Of a stretch of DNA of 64,000 bases, positions 17,588 to 27,400 are shown in pieces. Position 1 is the stretch's first letter; the number at the start of each line of letters is the position of its first letter. The translations under genes were made by a program, and so were the position numbers. Source of the stretch: an uncultured Thermoanaerobaculum sp. (GTDB lineage: Bacteria; Acidobacteriota; Thermoanaerobaculia; Thermoanaerobaculales; Thermoanaerobaculaceae); contig CALHAH010000014.1 in NCBI GenBank assembly GCA_937934115.1, forward strand, positions 1-64,000. The letters are read 5' to 3'. The notes beneath the pieces were generated by a model. The model did no database searches, was not told the DNA's origin, and saw only the letters and a list, made by a program, of their open reading frames with translations.

Positions 17588-18973
17588 ATGGCGTTCCTCC
17601 CATGGGCTTTGGCTATTTTCTTTGTTGTTTTGGTTTTTGCGCTGTGGGCGCGCAACTACCGCAAGGTGGGCCCAAACCAAGTGTTGGTGATCTCCGGGCG
17701 AACCTCTACCGTTACCGAGCCTGATGGGCGAAAGCGCAAGGTGGGCTACCGTCTGCAGGTGGGGGGCGGGACCTTTGTGGTGCCGCTTTTGGAATCGGTG
17801 CAAGTTTTGCCTTTGGATGTTATCTCCGTGTCCATTCGCTGCCCGGAGGTTCTCACCGCCCACGGAGTGATCATTGCCGCTGAGGCCTTTGGCCAAGTGA
17901 AGGTTTCCTCCGATGAGCGTCTGCTTCACCGGGCAGTGGAGAATTTTTTGTCCCGTGGGACGGTAGGTATTGCAGCGGTTGCCCAAGAGGTGCTGGAAGG
18001 GCACATGCGGGCGGCTTTGGGGACCATGGCGGTGGAGGAGATTTACTCCCAGCGCGATCGTTTTGCTGAGCGCGTGCGCACTCAGGCACAAGCCGATTTT
18101 GACCGCTTGGGCCTGGAACTGTTGGCTTTTTCGTTAAAAGACATCACCGACAGCCAGGGCTACTTGGAAGCCTTAGGAGCCCGCCGCATTGCCGAAGTCA
18201 AGCGCGATGCTGCCATTGCCCAGGCGGAAACCGAGCGCGACGCCACCATTCGTGCAGCCCAATACCGCAAGGAAGGGGATGTGGCGCGGCTGGCGGCTGA
18301 GGCGGAGCTGGCGGCAGCAACCCGCGATTTCGAAATACAACGCGCCGAGTTCCAAGCGGCGGTGAACGCCAAGCGGGCGCAAGCCGAGCTGGCTTACGAG
18401 CTGGAAAAAGCCAAGCTTTGGGAGCAGGTAAAACGCCAGGAATACCAAATTAAGCTCGTGGAAAAGGAGCTTGCCACCCAGCTGGAAGAGCACGAAATTA
18501 CCCTGCGCGAAAAGCACCTGGATGCCACCGTCAAACGTCCCGCGGAAGCCGAAGCCTACCGTGCCAAGCTGGAAGCGGAGGCGGAAGCGTACCGCAAGGA
18601 GCTGGAGGCCAAGGGGCGAGCTGCGGGTATGCGCTTGGAAGCTCAGGTACGGGCAGAAGCGATGCGGGAGCAAGGCAAGGCCGAGGCGGAAGCCATGCGG
18701 GAAAAGGCTGCGGCGTGGCGGGAGTACACCCAGGCAGCCCTAGCGGAAATGGTCATTCAAAAACTACCGGAGTTAGCCCGCGCCGTTTCCGAGCCCCTGT
18801 CCAAAGTGGACCGAATTGTTATGGTGGGCGACGCTTCCGGTGCCAGCAAGCTTACCGGGCAAGTGGCGGAAGTGTTAGCGCAACTGCCAGCGGTGGTGGC
18901 ATCCCTGACCGGGGTCAAGCTCGACGAGGTTTTGGCTGAAAAACTGGCACCAAAGGAAACGAAAGATTCGTAA
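17588..18973 (+). CDS. Flotillin/SPFH-domain membrane protein
   Basis: 461 residues: one N-terminal membrane anchor (about residues 5-22), an SPFH domain (about 25-190, 'VGPNQVLVISGR' onward), then a long Ala/Glu-rich coiled coil (about 190-400, including 'EAEAYRAKLEAEAEAYRKEL') and a hydrophobic C-terminal part. Flotillins assemble into large rings in membrane microdomains and organise membrane proteins and fluidity. GGAGG lies before the ATG. There is no NfeD partner next to it; the aminotransferase fusion gene starts 15 bases downstream and is probably co-transcribed. Confidence 0.92.
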   Translation: MAFLPWALAIFFVVLVFALWARNYRKVGPNQVLVISGRTSTVTEPDGRKRKVGYRLQVGGGTFVVPLLESVQVLPLDVISVSIRCPEVLTAHGVIIAAEAFGQVKVSSDERLLHRAVENFLSRGTVGIAAVAQEVLEGHMRAALGTMAVEEIYSQRDRFAERVRTQAQADFDRLGLELLAFSLKDITDSQGYLEALGARRIAEVKRDAAIAQAETERDATIRAAQYRKEGDVARLAAEAELAAATRDFEIQRAEFQAAVNAKRAQAELAYELEKAKLWEQVKRQEYQIKLVEKELATQLEEHEITLREKHLDATVKRPAEAEAYRAKLEAEAEAYRKELEAKGRAAGMRLEAQVRAEAMREQGKAEAEAMREKAAAWREYTQAALAEMVIQKLPELARAVSEPLSKVDRIVMVGDASGASKLTGQVAEVLAQLPAVVASLTGVKLDEVLAEKLAPKETKDS

Positions 18974-18988
18974 GGGAAAAGACGCACT

Positions 18989-21298
18989 ATGCCCTCGGAG
19001 CGCGCCAATCAAATTCAGCTGTCCCCCACCATGCGCATTGCGGCTCGGGCCTTAGCCATGAAGGCCCAAGGCATCGATGTTGTGGATTTTTCTGTGGGGG
19101 AACCAGACTTTCCCACCCCGGAAAAGATCAAGAAGGCGGCAAAGCAAGCCTTGGACGCCAACTTCACCAAGTACACCGCCAACGACGGAATCCCTGAGCT
19201 GCGGCAAGCCATTTGTCGCAAGCTGGAGCGGGAAAACGGGCTGCACTTTTCCGTCGACGAAGTGCTGGTTTCGCCGGGAGCAAAAGCGGCTTTGTTTTGC
19301 GTGGTGATGGCGCTGGTGGACGAGGGGGACGACGTCATCATCCCCACCCCCTGCTGGGTTTCCTACCCTGACCAAGTGCGCTTGGCCAAAGGCAACCCGG
19401 TGTTTGTGCGCACCCGCGAAGAGGATGGCTTTCACCTCAGAGCCAGGGATTTGGCGGAGGCCATCACCCCCAACACTAAGGTTTTGATCCTCAACTACCC
19501 GTGCAACCCCACGGGCGCCGTGTACAGTCGCGAGGAGTTGGAGGAAATTGGGGAGGTTTGTCGGCGGGAAGGCATCTGGGTCATTGCCGACGAGATTTAC
19601 GAGAAGCTTATTTACGATGGTCGGCGCTTTACTTCGATTGCGGAGGCAGTGCCGGCTTTGGCCAGGCAAACGGTGGTCATCAACGGGTTTTCCAAGGCCT
19701 TTTCCATGACCGGCTGGCGGCTTGGCTATGCGGCAGGTCCGCGCGAGGTCATTGCCGCTGCCTCCAAGATCCAATCGCATAACACCTCCAACGCTACCTC
19801 TTTTGTGCAAAAAGCAGCGGTAGTGGCCCTGGAGGAGTGCGAACTGGACGTGGAGCGCATGCGGGTGGAGTTTGAGCGGCGGCGCAACTTGGTGGTTCAT
19901 GGGCTTTCGCGTATTGCGGGGGTTTCTTGCCCGGTGCCGGAGGGTGCTTTTTACGCTATGCCCAACGTGAGCCGTTTTTTGGACAAGGAGTTTTCGGGCT
20001 CTCCGTTGCGCAACACCTATGGTCTCGCCTACTACTTGCTCAAGGAAGCGAGGCTGGCGGTGGTCCCCGGGGATGCTTTTCTGGCCCCTGAGCACATTCG
20101 GATTTCCTTTGCCACTTCCGAAGAAAGAATACGCGAGGGTTTGAAGCGCCTCACCGCAGCCCTCGCCAAGCTGGAAGAACCCAAGCGCGTAAAGCCACGG
20201 GTTTTGCACAACGTGCTCACGAAAGTGAACGACTATGTGCCCACTCGCCCCATCCGCGAGCTGTCGGAGCGCAATGCGCTGTTAGAAGAAGCGGAGCGTT
20301 CATTACCGGCCGACGGGCTGTTTCTGTGGAACGCTTTGGTGGGTGGTGCCGTGGTGCAGTTGCGCACCAACTCACCGCACGTGGCGGACTTCTTTCAGGA
20401 AAACTTTTGGCCGGCGCCCTTGGAAGGGGGGCCCGAGGCCCACGCTGTGGTGTACGTGGTGAAGGACGTGCCGGGGAGGGAGCCATCGGCAGCGGTGAGC
20501 TTGGCCACCGACACCGGTTTTGTTTGGAACACCGCCTTTTACGGCCAGACCCGGGAAATGGCGTTGCTTTTGGCGTCAGAGGTGGCTGCCCGCACCCAGG
20601 GTTCCCTTTGGGCGCATGCGGCGGCTGTGGCCTTGGGTGAAAGGGGCGTGCTGGTCTTTGGCGCTCCGGGGAGTGGGCGCACCGCGTTTTTGGCTCACCT
20701 CCTGCGGGAGCACGGTGGGCGACTGATAGGGGCGGACGGTGCTTTCGTGCGCTTTGGCCCCCGGGCCACGGTTGTGGATGGGGGTGAGCGGAAGCTGTAC
20801 ATGAAGGCCAAGTGGGCCAAGCATTTACCACAGTTTTCCAGGTTTTTTGACCGTGCCAAGCTGGAAAACATGGCCACAGATCGCGCCCTGTGCACCGTGG
20901 ACCACGGGGAGAAGGACTGCCCCTTGGATTTGGGTGCACCGGTTTGCTTGGAGGCCTCAGGAAAGGGCCGGGTCATGCTGGATCCGTTTTGGTTGGGGGG
21001 TACGCGTCAGGCAGAAGCCGCGGCGGTGATTTTTTTGGTGAGGGATCCCCTGCTTGCCGCACCACGGGAACTTTCCAAAGAAGACTCTCTGCGTTTGGTA
21101 GCCAGTGGGAGCCTACCCGGTCAGGTGGGTGCTTCCCGTCCTTTTTTGAACCCGCACCTGCCGCCGCTAAGCTCGGAACAGGAACAGCGCATGCGCGCGC
21201 AGTTCGCCCGCCTTTTCTCGCAGGTTTCCTGTTTTCTGCTCCCCGCCCATCTCTCCGTGCAAGCTTTGGGTAACCAGCTCATGCACCTTTTGCATTAA
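18989..21298 (+). CDS. Fusion: class I aminotransferase + HprK/PEPCK-like P-loop domain
   Basis: 769 residues in one uninterrupted frame. Residues 1 to about 392 are a complete aspartate/aromatic aminotransferase: 'NPCNPTG' substrate/PLP motif, PLP lysine K236 in 'GFSKAFSMTGWRLGY', and 'HIRISFATS' with the carboxylate-binding Arg. Residues about 400-769 resemble HprK-like kinases: 'WAHAAAVALGERGVLVFG' leads into a P-loop GAPGSGRT where the Walker A lysine is Arg564, followed by 'GGRLIGADGAFVRFG'. Such kinases bind nucleotide and phosphorylate small molecules or proteins. The second half may be a regulatory nucleotide sensor or a kinase with altered chemistry. No frameshift or internal start was seen. 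Confidence 0.88.
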   Translation: MPSERANQIQLSPTMRIAARALAMKAQGIDVVDFSVGEPDFPTPEKIKKAAKQALDANFTKYTANDGIPELRQAICRKLERENGLHFSVDEVLVSPGAKAALFCVVMALVDEGDDVIIPTPCWVSYPDQVRLAKGNPVFVRTREEDGFHLRARDLAEAITPNTKVLILNYPCNPTGAVYSREELEEIGEVCRREGIWVIADEIYEKLIYDGRRFTSIAEAVPALARQTVVINGFSKAFSMTGWRLGYAAGPREVIAAASKIQSHNTSNATSFVQKAAVVALEECELDVERMRVEFERRRNLVVHGLSRIAGVSCPVPEGAFYAMPNVSRFLDKEFSGSPLRNTYGLAYYLLKEARLAVVPGDAFLAPEHIRISFATSEERIREGLKRLTAALAKLEEPKRVKPRVLHNVLTKVNDYVPTRPIRELSERNALLEEAERSLPADGLFLWNALVGGAVVQLRTNSPHVADFFQENFWPAPLEGGPEAHAVVYVVKDVPGREPSAAVSLATDTGFVWNTAFYGQTREMALLLASEVAARTQGSLWAHAAAVALGERGVLVFGAPGSGRTAFLAHLLREHGGRLIGADGAFVRFGPRATVVDGGERKLYMKAKWAKHLPQFSRFFDRAKLENMATDRALCTVDHGEKDCPLDLGAPVCLEASGKGRVMLDPFWLGGTRQAEAAAVIFLVRDPLLAAPRELSKEDSLRLVASGSLPGQVGASRPFLNPHLPPLSSEQEQRMRAQFARLFSQVSCFLLPAHLSVQALGNQLMHLLH

Positions 21299-21456
21299 AA
21301 AAAGGGGACGGGCAGCTCCTGGGCGGCCTAAGGGAGTAACGGTAGGCCTTGGGGGGCACAAAGCCCCTATTTGCCCAGCGCCGAGGGCTCTTTGTTCAAA
21401 TTGCACTTTGTTTTTTCCTCCCAGGAGGTTGAGGCCGGCTTTAAGCTTCCGTGGGC
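21299..21456. other. Short intergenic stretch with a small hairpin
   Basis: 158 bases between the convergent fusion gene and arsC. The only structure seen is GGGGC-ACAAA-GCCCC near 21350-21370, preceded by a less stable GGCCTAAGGGAGTAACGGTAGGCC hairpin-like segment (GGCCT with AGGCC). Neither is followed by a T-run. It may terminate one of the convergent transcripts. No gene is supported. Confidence 0.35.
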
Positions 21457-21930
21457 CTAGGTACCATCCGCCAGTTGGCCTGAGCGTTCGTTGCCCAGGG
21501 CCTGTGGGGCAAGGCGACGCTCAATTTCGGGGATCAGGTGCTCACGAATGGCGTCGCGCACCGTCCGGTAAGCCGCTTCTTTTACGTGGAGGGGTCCAGA
21601 CACCAGGACAGGATCAGGGAAAGAAATGTGGAGCTGTTCTTTCCCACCGGGAAAGTACGGGCACTCCTCGCGGGCACTGTCGCATACGGTGATGACCAGG
21701 TCCCAGGGCTGATTCACAAATTGCTCCAGAGACTTGGAGGTGTGGGTGGAGATGTCCACCCCAACCTCGGCCATAGCCTTCACCGCCAAGGGATGGACGT
21801 ACCCTGCGGGATGGGTCCCAGCGGACGCCACCTCCACACGGTCACCCAGAAGGTGCCGGACCCAACCTTCCGCCATTTGCGAACGACAGGAGTTACCGGT
21901 GCATAAAATCAAAACCCGCAACTTTTCCAT
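21457..21930 (-). CDS. arsC: Thioredoxin-coupled arsenate reductase (low-MW phosphatase fold)
   Basis: 157 residues. The P-loop CTGNSCR starts at Cys10, and redox cysteines C83 and C90 lie in 'VCDSAREECPYFPG', matching C10/C82/C89 of the Staphylococcus thioredoxin-dependent enzyme rather than plain tyrosine phosphatases. It reduces arsenate to arsenite through a disulfide cascade. No arsenite pump or ArsR is nearby. It follows the YjbQ-like gene by 25 bases on the same strand, so the two are probably one transcript. The C-terminal tail is about 20 residues longer than the S. aureus enzyme. Confidence 0.93.
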   Translation of the reverse strand: MEKLRVLILCTGNSCRSQMAEGWVRHLLGDRVEVASAGTHPAGYVHPLAVKAMAEVGVDISTHTSKSLEQFVNQPWDLVITVCDSAREECPYFPGGKEQLHISFPDPVLVSGPLHVKEAAYRTVRDAIREHLIPEIERRLAPQALGNERSGQLADGT

Positions 21931-21955
21931 AGCGCCCCCGAAGCAAGTGTATCAG

Positions 21956-22372
21956 CTATTCGCCAATGATCTTGATGAGCACCCGTTTGGGTCTTTGCCC
22001 ATCGAACTCGCCGTAAAAGATTTGCTCCCAAGGCCCAAAGTGCAGCTTGCCGTTGGTAATGGCCACCACCACCTCCCGGCCCATAATTTGCCTTTTGGCA
22101 TGGGCGTCGCCATTGTCTTCACCGGTGCGGTTATGTTCCCAGCGCTGGACGTGGTGCGGCGCTAACTCCTCCAGCCAGCGAGCAAAGTCGCGATGGAGAC
22201 CTGGCTCATCATCGTTGATGAAAACGCTGGCGGTGATGTGCATGGCGTTGACCAGGCAAAGTCCTTCCTTGACACCCGATTCCCGCACCGCTTTCTCTAC
22301 GTCCGGGGTGATGTTTATGAAAGCCACGCGGGTGGGGGTGTTGAAGGTCAAGGTTTTGGTGTAGCTCCTCAT
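21956..22372 (-). CDS. YjbQ/UPF0047 family protein
   Basis: 138 residues from the ATG at 22372, which has GGAGG eleven bases upstream. Signature segments are '[24 protein letters not shown]' with conserved His/Glu, '[19 protein letters not shown]' and '[18 protein letters not shown]'. This family of small trimeric proteins has been linked to weak thiamine-phosphate-synthase activity, but the natural role is unsettled. It heads a two-gene transcript with arsC and diverges from the 22433 gene. Confidence 0.9.
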   Translation of the reverse strand: MRSYTKTLTFNTPTRVAFINITPDVEKAVRESGVKEGLCLVNAMHITASVFINDDEPGLHRDFARWLEELAPHHVQRWEHNRTGEDNGDAHAKRQIMGREVVVAITNGKLHFGPWEQIFYGEFDGQRPKRVLIKIIGE

Positions 22373-22432
22373 ACCGTGCGCGCCTCCCTGCAAACTGTAA
22401 CTTAACTTTCCGGTGCCACGTACAATGAGCCC

Positions 22433-23557
22433 GTGAGTGAAGAAACGCGTCGGGTTTTGTGGGTTGCAGCCGTGATTGTCTTTTTGGTGGCTGCCGTGCT
22501 GGGCTTTTGGCAACGCCACGAGACGCTCCGCCCGCAGCTTTTGGACGCCTCTGTTGTTTTTTGGGTGGAGGGGGAAGATTGGGCCAGCGAAGATGTGGGC
22601 CCACGTCAACCGCAGGATCGCGTTTGGGCTGGTGTGCTCCTCCGGTTTCAGCAAGGAAAAAGGCCAGCGCAGGTTCTTTCCCCATTTCCTCGGGTTCGGT
22701 GGCGGGGTGAGGAGGTTTACCCACAACCCCTTACCGCTTGGCCCTCGGGTTACGGGCTGTTGAAGGCTCAGTGGTTCACCCTGGAGCCGGCTTTTTTTGG
22801 ATGGGAGGGGGTGGATGCTGCGAGCGCTGACAAGCTGGCGTACGGTGAGTTTTCTGCTCCGGAAATGGGCTCCGCCCTCAAGGCGCTGGTCACCGCCGAG
22901 GCCCACAACGACGATTTCCTCACCCGTCCAGTGGCCGGCAATACCCTGAGCGGTGGCCTCACCCGCTTAAAGGTGAGGGTCAGCGCTTACGCCCGGGCAG
23001 AGGACCTTTTGCCTTGGGCCAGCGTGGCTTCGCCTGGAGCGCGCGAGATAGCTGAAGTTCCTGCCCTTTGGCGCGTGGCCCATGTGCCGAAAGGCGTGGA
23101 TCCCCGTGTTTGTCTGGCCTTTCGCCGCGGGGTTTTTACGTTTGCCCCGGGGGTTTGGCCTGAGGGTGGTACGGGTTGGCCGCTGCCGCTTTCGCCCAAG
23201 GAACTGGTGGCACGGCACCTGATCATGACCCCACAGGCGGTGGCGGCTTTGGCAGCGGTGGGTGATCCCTTGGCGGAGCCGTGGCTGCCCCCGCACCGGC
23301 TGGAGCTCAGGGACGGTCGTTGGCTTGGGGAGAGTGGACGCCCCTTGCTTTGGACCACCCAGGTGGCTGCCGGGGATGCTCTCAGTTGGTCGGGCCGTTG
23401 GGCGGTGCTGTGGGCTGACAATGGCAACGGTACTCTCGACCTTGGCGATACCGTGCTTTTGGCGTGGCAGCAACCACCGCGGCTTATGAACCTGAGCGAT
23501 GTTGCTGCCGCCACCCGCACCGTGGAGTTGCGGCGGGTGGTGGGGAGGCAACGGTGA
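22433..23557 (+). CDS. Membrane-anchored hypothetical protein
   Basis: 374 residues beginning with GTG. One transmembrane helix at about residues 8-25 is followed by a Trp- and Pro-rich domain of some 340 residues that should face the periplasm. I recognise no family. '[15 protein letters not shown]' near the end looks like a Ca-binding-type loop (DxNxxGxxDxxD). It is first in a tight operon with a degenerate patatin (GTGA overlap) and a Tricorn-like protease. TACAAT lies six bases before the GTG with no Shine-Dalgarno, suggesting a leaderless transcript. Confidence 0.75.
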   Translation: MSEETRRVLWVAAVIVFLVAAVLGFWQRHETLRPQLLDASVVFWVEGEDWASEDVGPRQPQDRVWAGVLLRFQQGKRPAQVLSPFPRVRWRGEEVYPQPLTAWPSGYGLLKAQWFTLEPAFFGWEGVDAASADKLAYGEFSAPEMGSALKALVTAEAHNDDFLTRPVAGNTLSGGLTRLKVRVSAYARAEDLLPWASVASPGAREIAEVPALWRVAHVPKGVDPRVCLAFRRGVFTFAPGVWPEGGTGWPLPLSPKELVARHLIMTPQAVAALAAVGDPLAEPWLPPHRLELRDGRWLGESGRPLLWTTQVAAGDALSWSGRWAVLWADNGNGTLDLGDTVLLAWQQPPRLMNLSDVAAATRTVELRRVVGRQR

Positions 23558-24405
23558 GCGCAAGGGGTTTGGTGGTTTTGGCTGACGGGGCCCAGGCCGC
23601 TTTTTGCGCTGGGGTGGTGGCGCAGCTTGCGGCTGCGGGTGGAAACTGGGGGGAGGCAGCGGGCGCCGGCCTGGGCGCACACGTGGCCCTGTTAGCTTTG
23701 TTGGGGGAAGCAGAGGAAACAGCTCGCCGCTACTCTCGCCTGACGCAGGAAGGCGCGGCGTTGTTCCGACCGGCCCTTGCTTACGTCCGGGAGGCGGTCA
23801 ACACAGAGGGCTTCTTGCTTCTGCCTGACCCCTTTCGCCTTGCAGGGTGGCTTTTGCCATCGGTTCTTTCTGAGTATTTGGCGCCGGAACAAGCGCTGGC
23901 CGGGGGGGTGAACCTTTGGGTTTGTGTGGAGGAGCTTGCTTCAGGGACCAGGGGTTGGCGGCAACTAGCGAGTGGCCAACAACTTGCGGAAACCGCAGCT
24001 TTCCCTTGGGGTTGGCCGCCGGCTTCCGGCTTGTGGGGAGGTGTGGGAGCATGCGCAGAGCTGGACTTTCCGCCGTTGGCTTGCCCGCAGGTGGATGTGG
24101 TGTGCGGTTTTCCGGTACCGGCGGTGGAGCGGCCAGGTCTCAGCAATGCCCTATTCGCCACCGTGCAGAGACGCGAGGAAATGGCAGCAGCCCGTACCGT
24201 GGAGCGGTGGGCTGCGGCGCATTCCGGTTTGCAGGTTTTTGCTCCCACGCAAAAGCTTTACGCCGCATTCGTCAAACGCGAAGGGGCTTTGCTCGGGGTG
24301 GAATACCCCCTGCCGGTGGAACACAACGCCGAGCTTATGGGCACGTTGGTGGCTTTTGGTCGTTTTGTTGGAGGACATAAGGGAGGGTACGCATGCGTTT
24401 CCTGA
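23554..24405 (+). CDS. Degenerate patatin-like protein, nucleophile serine missing
   Basis: 283 residues from a GTG that overlaps the previous stop (GTGA). The N-terminus keeps the patatin layout: a beta strand 'LVVLADGAQAAFCAGVVAQL' in place of the GGGxRG loop, then 'GAGLGAHVALLALLG' in place of GTSAGALVGALLA. Gly39 stands where the catalytic serine should be and no DGG/DGA dyad aspartate is found, so catalysis is unlikely. It may be a structural or binding relative. The assignment rests on pattern only. The 3' end overlaps the Tricorn-like gene by 13 bases. Confidence 0.65.
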   Translation: MSARGLVVLADGAQAAFCAGVVAQLAAAGGNWGEAAGAGLGAHVALLALLGEAEETARRYSRLTQEGAALFRPALAYVREAVNTEGFLLLPDPFRLAGWLLPSVLSEYLAPEQALAGGVNLWVCVEELASGTRGWRQLASGQQLAETAAFPWGWPPASGLWGGVGACAELDFPPLACPQVDVVCGFPVPAVERPGLSNALFATVQRREEMAAARTVERWAAAHSGLQVFAPTQKLYAAFVKREGALLGVEYPLPVEHNAELMGTLVAFGRFVGGHKGGYACVS

Positions 24406-27400
24406 CAGGAATCTTGGCGCTCGCTTTGGCAGTGACGGCAAAAGGCGAAGAGGTGCGGCTGGCCCGTTTCCCGGCGCCCTCGCCGGATGGGCGGACCGTG
24501 GTCTTCAGCTGGCAAGGCGACCTGTGGGCGGTGCCGGCAGAAGGCGGCCAAGCGCAACGCCTCACCGCCGATCCTGCCTACGACTGGGGGGCGGTGTGGG
24601 ACACCAGCGGTCGGTTTCTGGCCTTTGCGTCCGATCGCCAGGGCCACGACGATGTGCTGGTGATGTCCTGGCCAGAGGGTCGTACCCGACGTTTAAGCTT
24701 TCACGAGGCAGCGGATGTGCCACAGGGGTTTTTCGCCTCGCAGGTGGTTTTTGTGTCCCGGCGGCACGAGGCGTGGAACCGGAAAAGTGCCGTTTACGTT
24801 GTGCCCCTGACCGGTGGCACCGAGAAGCTGCTCACCGAGATCCTGGCTTTGGAAGCGGTGCCCTCACCCGATGGGCGCTACCTGGCCCTGGTGCGAGGCG
24901 GAACCCCAGATAGCCGCCGGCACTACCGGGGTTCCGCCAATCGTGACTTGTGGCTTTTGCAACTGCAAAACGGGACCTTGGAACGACTCACTGACACACC
25001 GTGGGATGAAGACCATGTGTCCTGGGCTGGCAACGAGGCCCTGGTCTTTCGGTCCGACAACGGCGGTGAAGACCGCAACCTGTTCCGGCTGAGCTTGGCG
25101 GATCGCAAGGTCACGCAGCTTACGCATCACGTGGGTGGTGATGTGCGCTACCCCAAGGCGGCAACGGGAGACAGCATCGTAGCTTACGAGTTTGGCGATG
25201 GGCTGTACGTGGTTCCTGCCAGGGGAGGTGAGCCTCGGCGCCTGGCCATCCAGGTGGCCAGCGACGCGTTGGAAGACGACGTGGAGCGGGCGGTGCTGCG
25301 CGATCAAGCTACGGAGGTGGTTCCTTCCCCGGATGGGAGCCAAGTGGCTTTAGTGGTGCGTGGCGACGTTTACGTGACCGCCAGGCGAAGCAAGGAGCTT
25401 GCCGCCATTTCAGGCCCAGTGACGGTGCGGGTAACGCGCACTCCCGCGTGGGAAAGGGATGTCACCTGGACGCCCGATGGCAAAGCGCTGCTCTATGCTT
25501 CCGACCGTTTTGGCCAGTACGATCTCTTCCGCGCCGAGCCGGCAGAGGCGAGTTCTTTTGTCAACGCCACTGCTTTCCGCGAAAAGCGTCTTACCTTCAG
25601 CGAAGAAGATGAGCGAAAGCCACAGGTTTCCCCGGACGGCAAGCTCCTGGCCTACCTGGTGGGCAAAGGAAACCTCACGGTGGCGGAGGTTTCCGGTCGC
25701 AACCCCAGGACCCTCTTCACGCACTGGGGCGAGGTGGAGTTTGCCTTTTCCCCGGACGGCCAGTGGATCGCCTTTGCCCGCGACGATGAGAATTTCAATA
25801 GCGATGTGTTTATCGTTCCGGTTACGGGCGGCAACGTCGTGAACGTGAGCCAACACCCCGATGAAGATCGGCACCCGGTGTGGTCACCCGATGGCCGCCG
25901 GCTTTACTGGCTTTCCCGTCGGCACCAGCGCACCTTTGATGTTTGGGCGGTGTATTTGACCAAGGCTGACCACGAACGCACGCCGGAGCAGTGGGCCGCT
26001 CTCTTTGAAGAGGAGGACAAGCTCAAGAAAAGCGCCAATGGCAAGGAGGTGGACGGCAAAGCCACGAAACCGCCGGTGGTACGCATTGACTTTACCGGCA
26101 TCCACCAGCGAGCGCGCCCGGTGACCGCGCTCCCCGGTGACGAAGGAGAGTTTGTCATCACCAGCGATTCCCGCACCGTGGTCTTCGTAGCTGAAAGCGA
26201 AGGCCAAAAAGACCTTTACAAGGTGCGCTTTGATGGGAAGGAGGTGAAACGCCTCACCGATCAAGGGGCCAACCCTTCGCAGCTTACCTTTCTTAACGAG
26301 GGCAAGTTGGTGCTTTACCGGGGAGCCAAAGGAACAGTGGAAAGCGTGAACCTGGAAGGCAAGCCCGGGGATCCTGTGAAATTTGAGGCGCTCTTTACGG
26401 TTTCGCGGAAGGCGTTGCGCACCCAGGTTTTTCAAGAAGCTTGGCGGGAGCTGGAGCGCAACTTTTACGACCCCCACTTCCACGGGTACGACTGGCGCGC
26501 CATTGGCCAGCGATACGCAAAATTAGCCGAAGCAGCGTTTGCCGACCGCGACTTCGAGCAGGTGATGAACTGGATGTTGGGGGAGCTTAACGCGTCTCAC
26601 ATGGGGTTTAGGCGCAACGAGCGGGGAGACCTGGTGCCCACCGGTGTCCTTGGTGTGGAGGTAAAGCCCGCCGCCGACGGTCTCGGCGTGGTGGTCACGG
26701 AGGTGCTGGAGGATACGCCAGCAGCCCGGGAAGACGTGGGGCTCAAGGTTGGCGATCGAATCCTCGCGGTGAACGGCGAGCCCATAACCCCGGAGGTCAA
26801 CTTTTACCAACTGCTGCAAGCAATGGTGGGCCACCACGTGCGGCTTTCCATAAAAGGCCAAGCCGGGGAGCGGGAGGTGTCCCTCAAACCGGTAAGCCTG
26901 GATGCCGGGCGTCAAGCCCGCTACCGCACGTGGGTTAAAGAGCGGCGGGCCATCGTCGAAAGGCTTTCTGGCGGTAAGCTGGGCTACATTCACATCCAGG
27001 GCATGGACGCTCCCTCCCTGGAGGAGTTTCAGCGCGAGCTGTTTGCGGCGGCAGCGGGAAAGCAGGGACTTCTCATTGACGTTCGCAACAACGGCGGTGG
27101 TTGGACCACCGATTACGTGATGGCCATCCTCAACGTGAAACGGCATGCCTGGACGGTCCCCCGGGGGATGGACCCGTCCCTTCGCGGCTACCCTCAGGAC
27201 CGCTTGCCGTTGCCGGCATGGACGCGGCCGGCGGCAGCCCTCTGTGACGAAGCCAGTTACTCCAACGCCGAGATCTTCTCTTGGGCCTTCAAGACCCTAA
27301 AGCGCGGGCCTTTGGTGGGCATGACCACGTTTGGCGCGGTGATTTCCACTGGGGGGACGCGGCTTGTGGATGGCTCCTTCGTGCGATTGCCTTTTCGCGG

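Noticed and set aside
21299-21456. Possible small structured RNA between the fusion gene and arsC
   Set aside because: Two short GC hairpins only; no match to a riboswitch core I can recognise.
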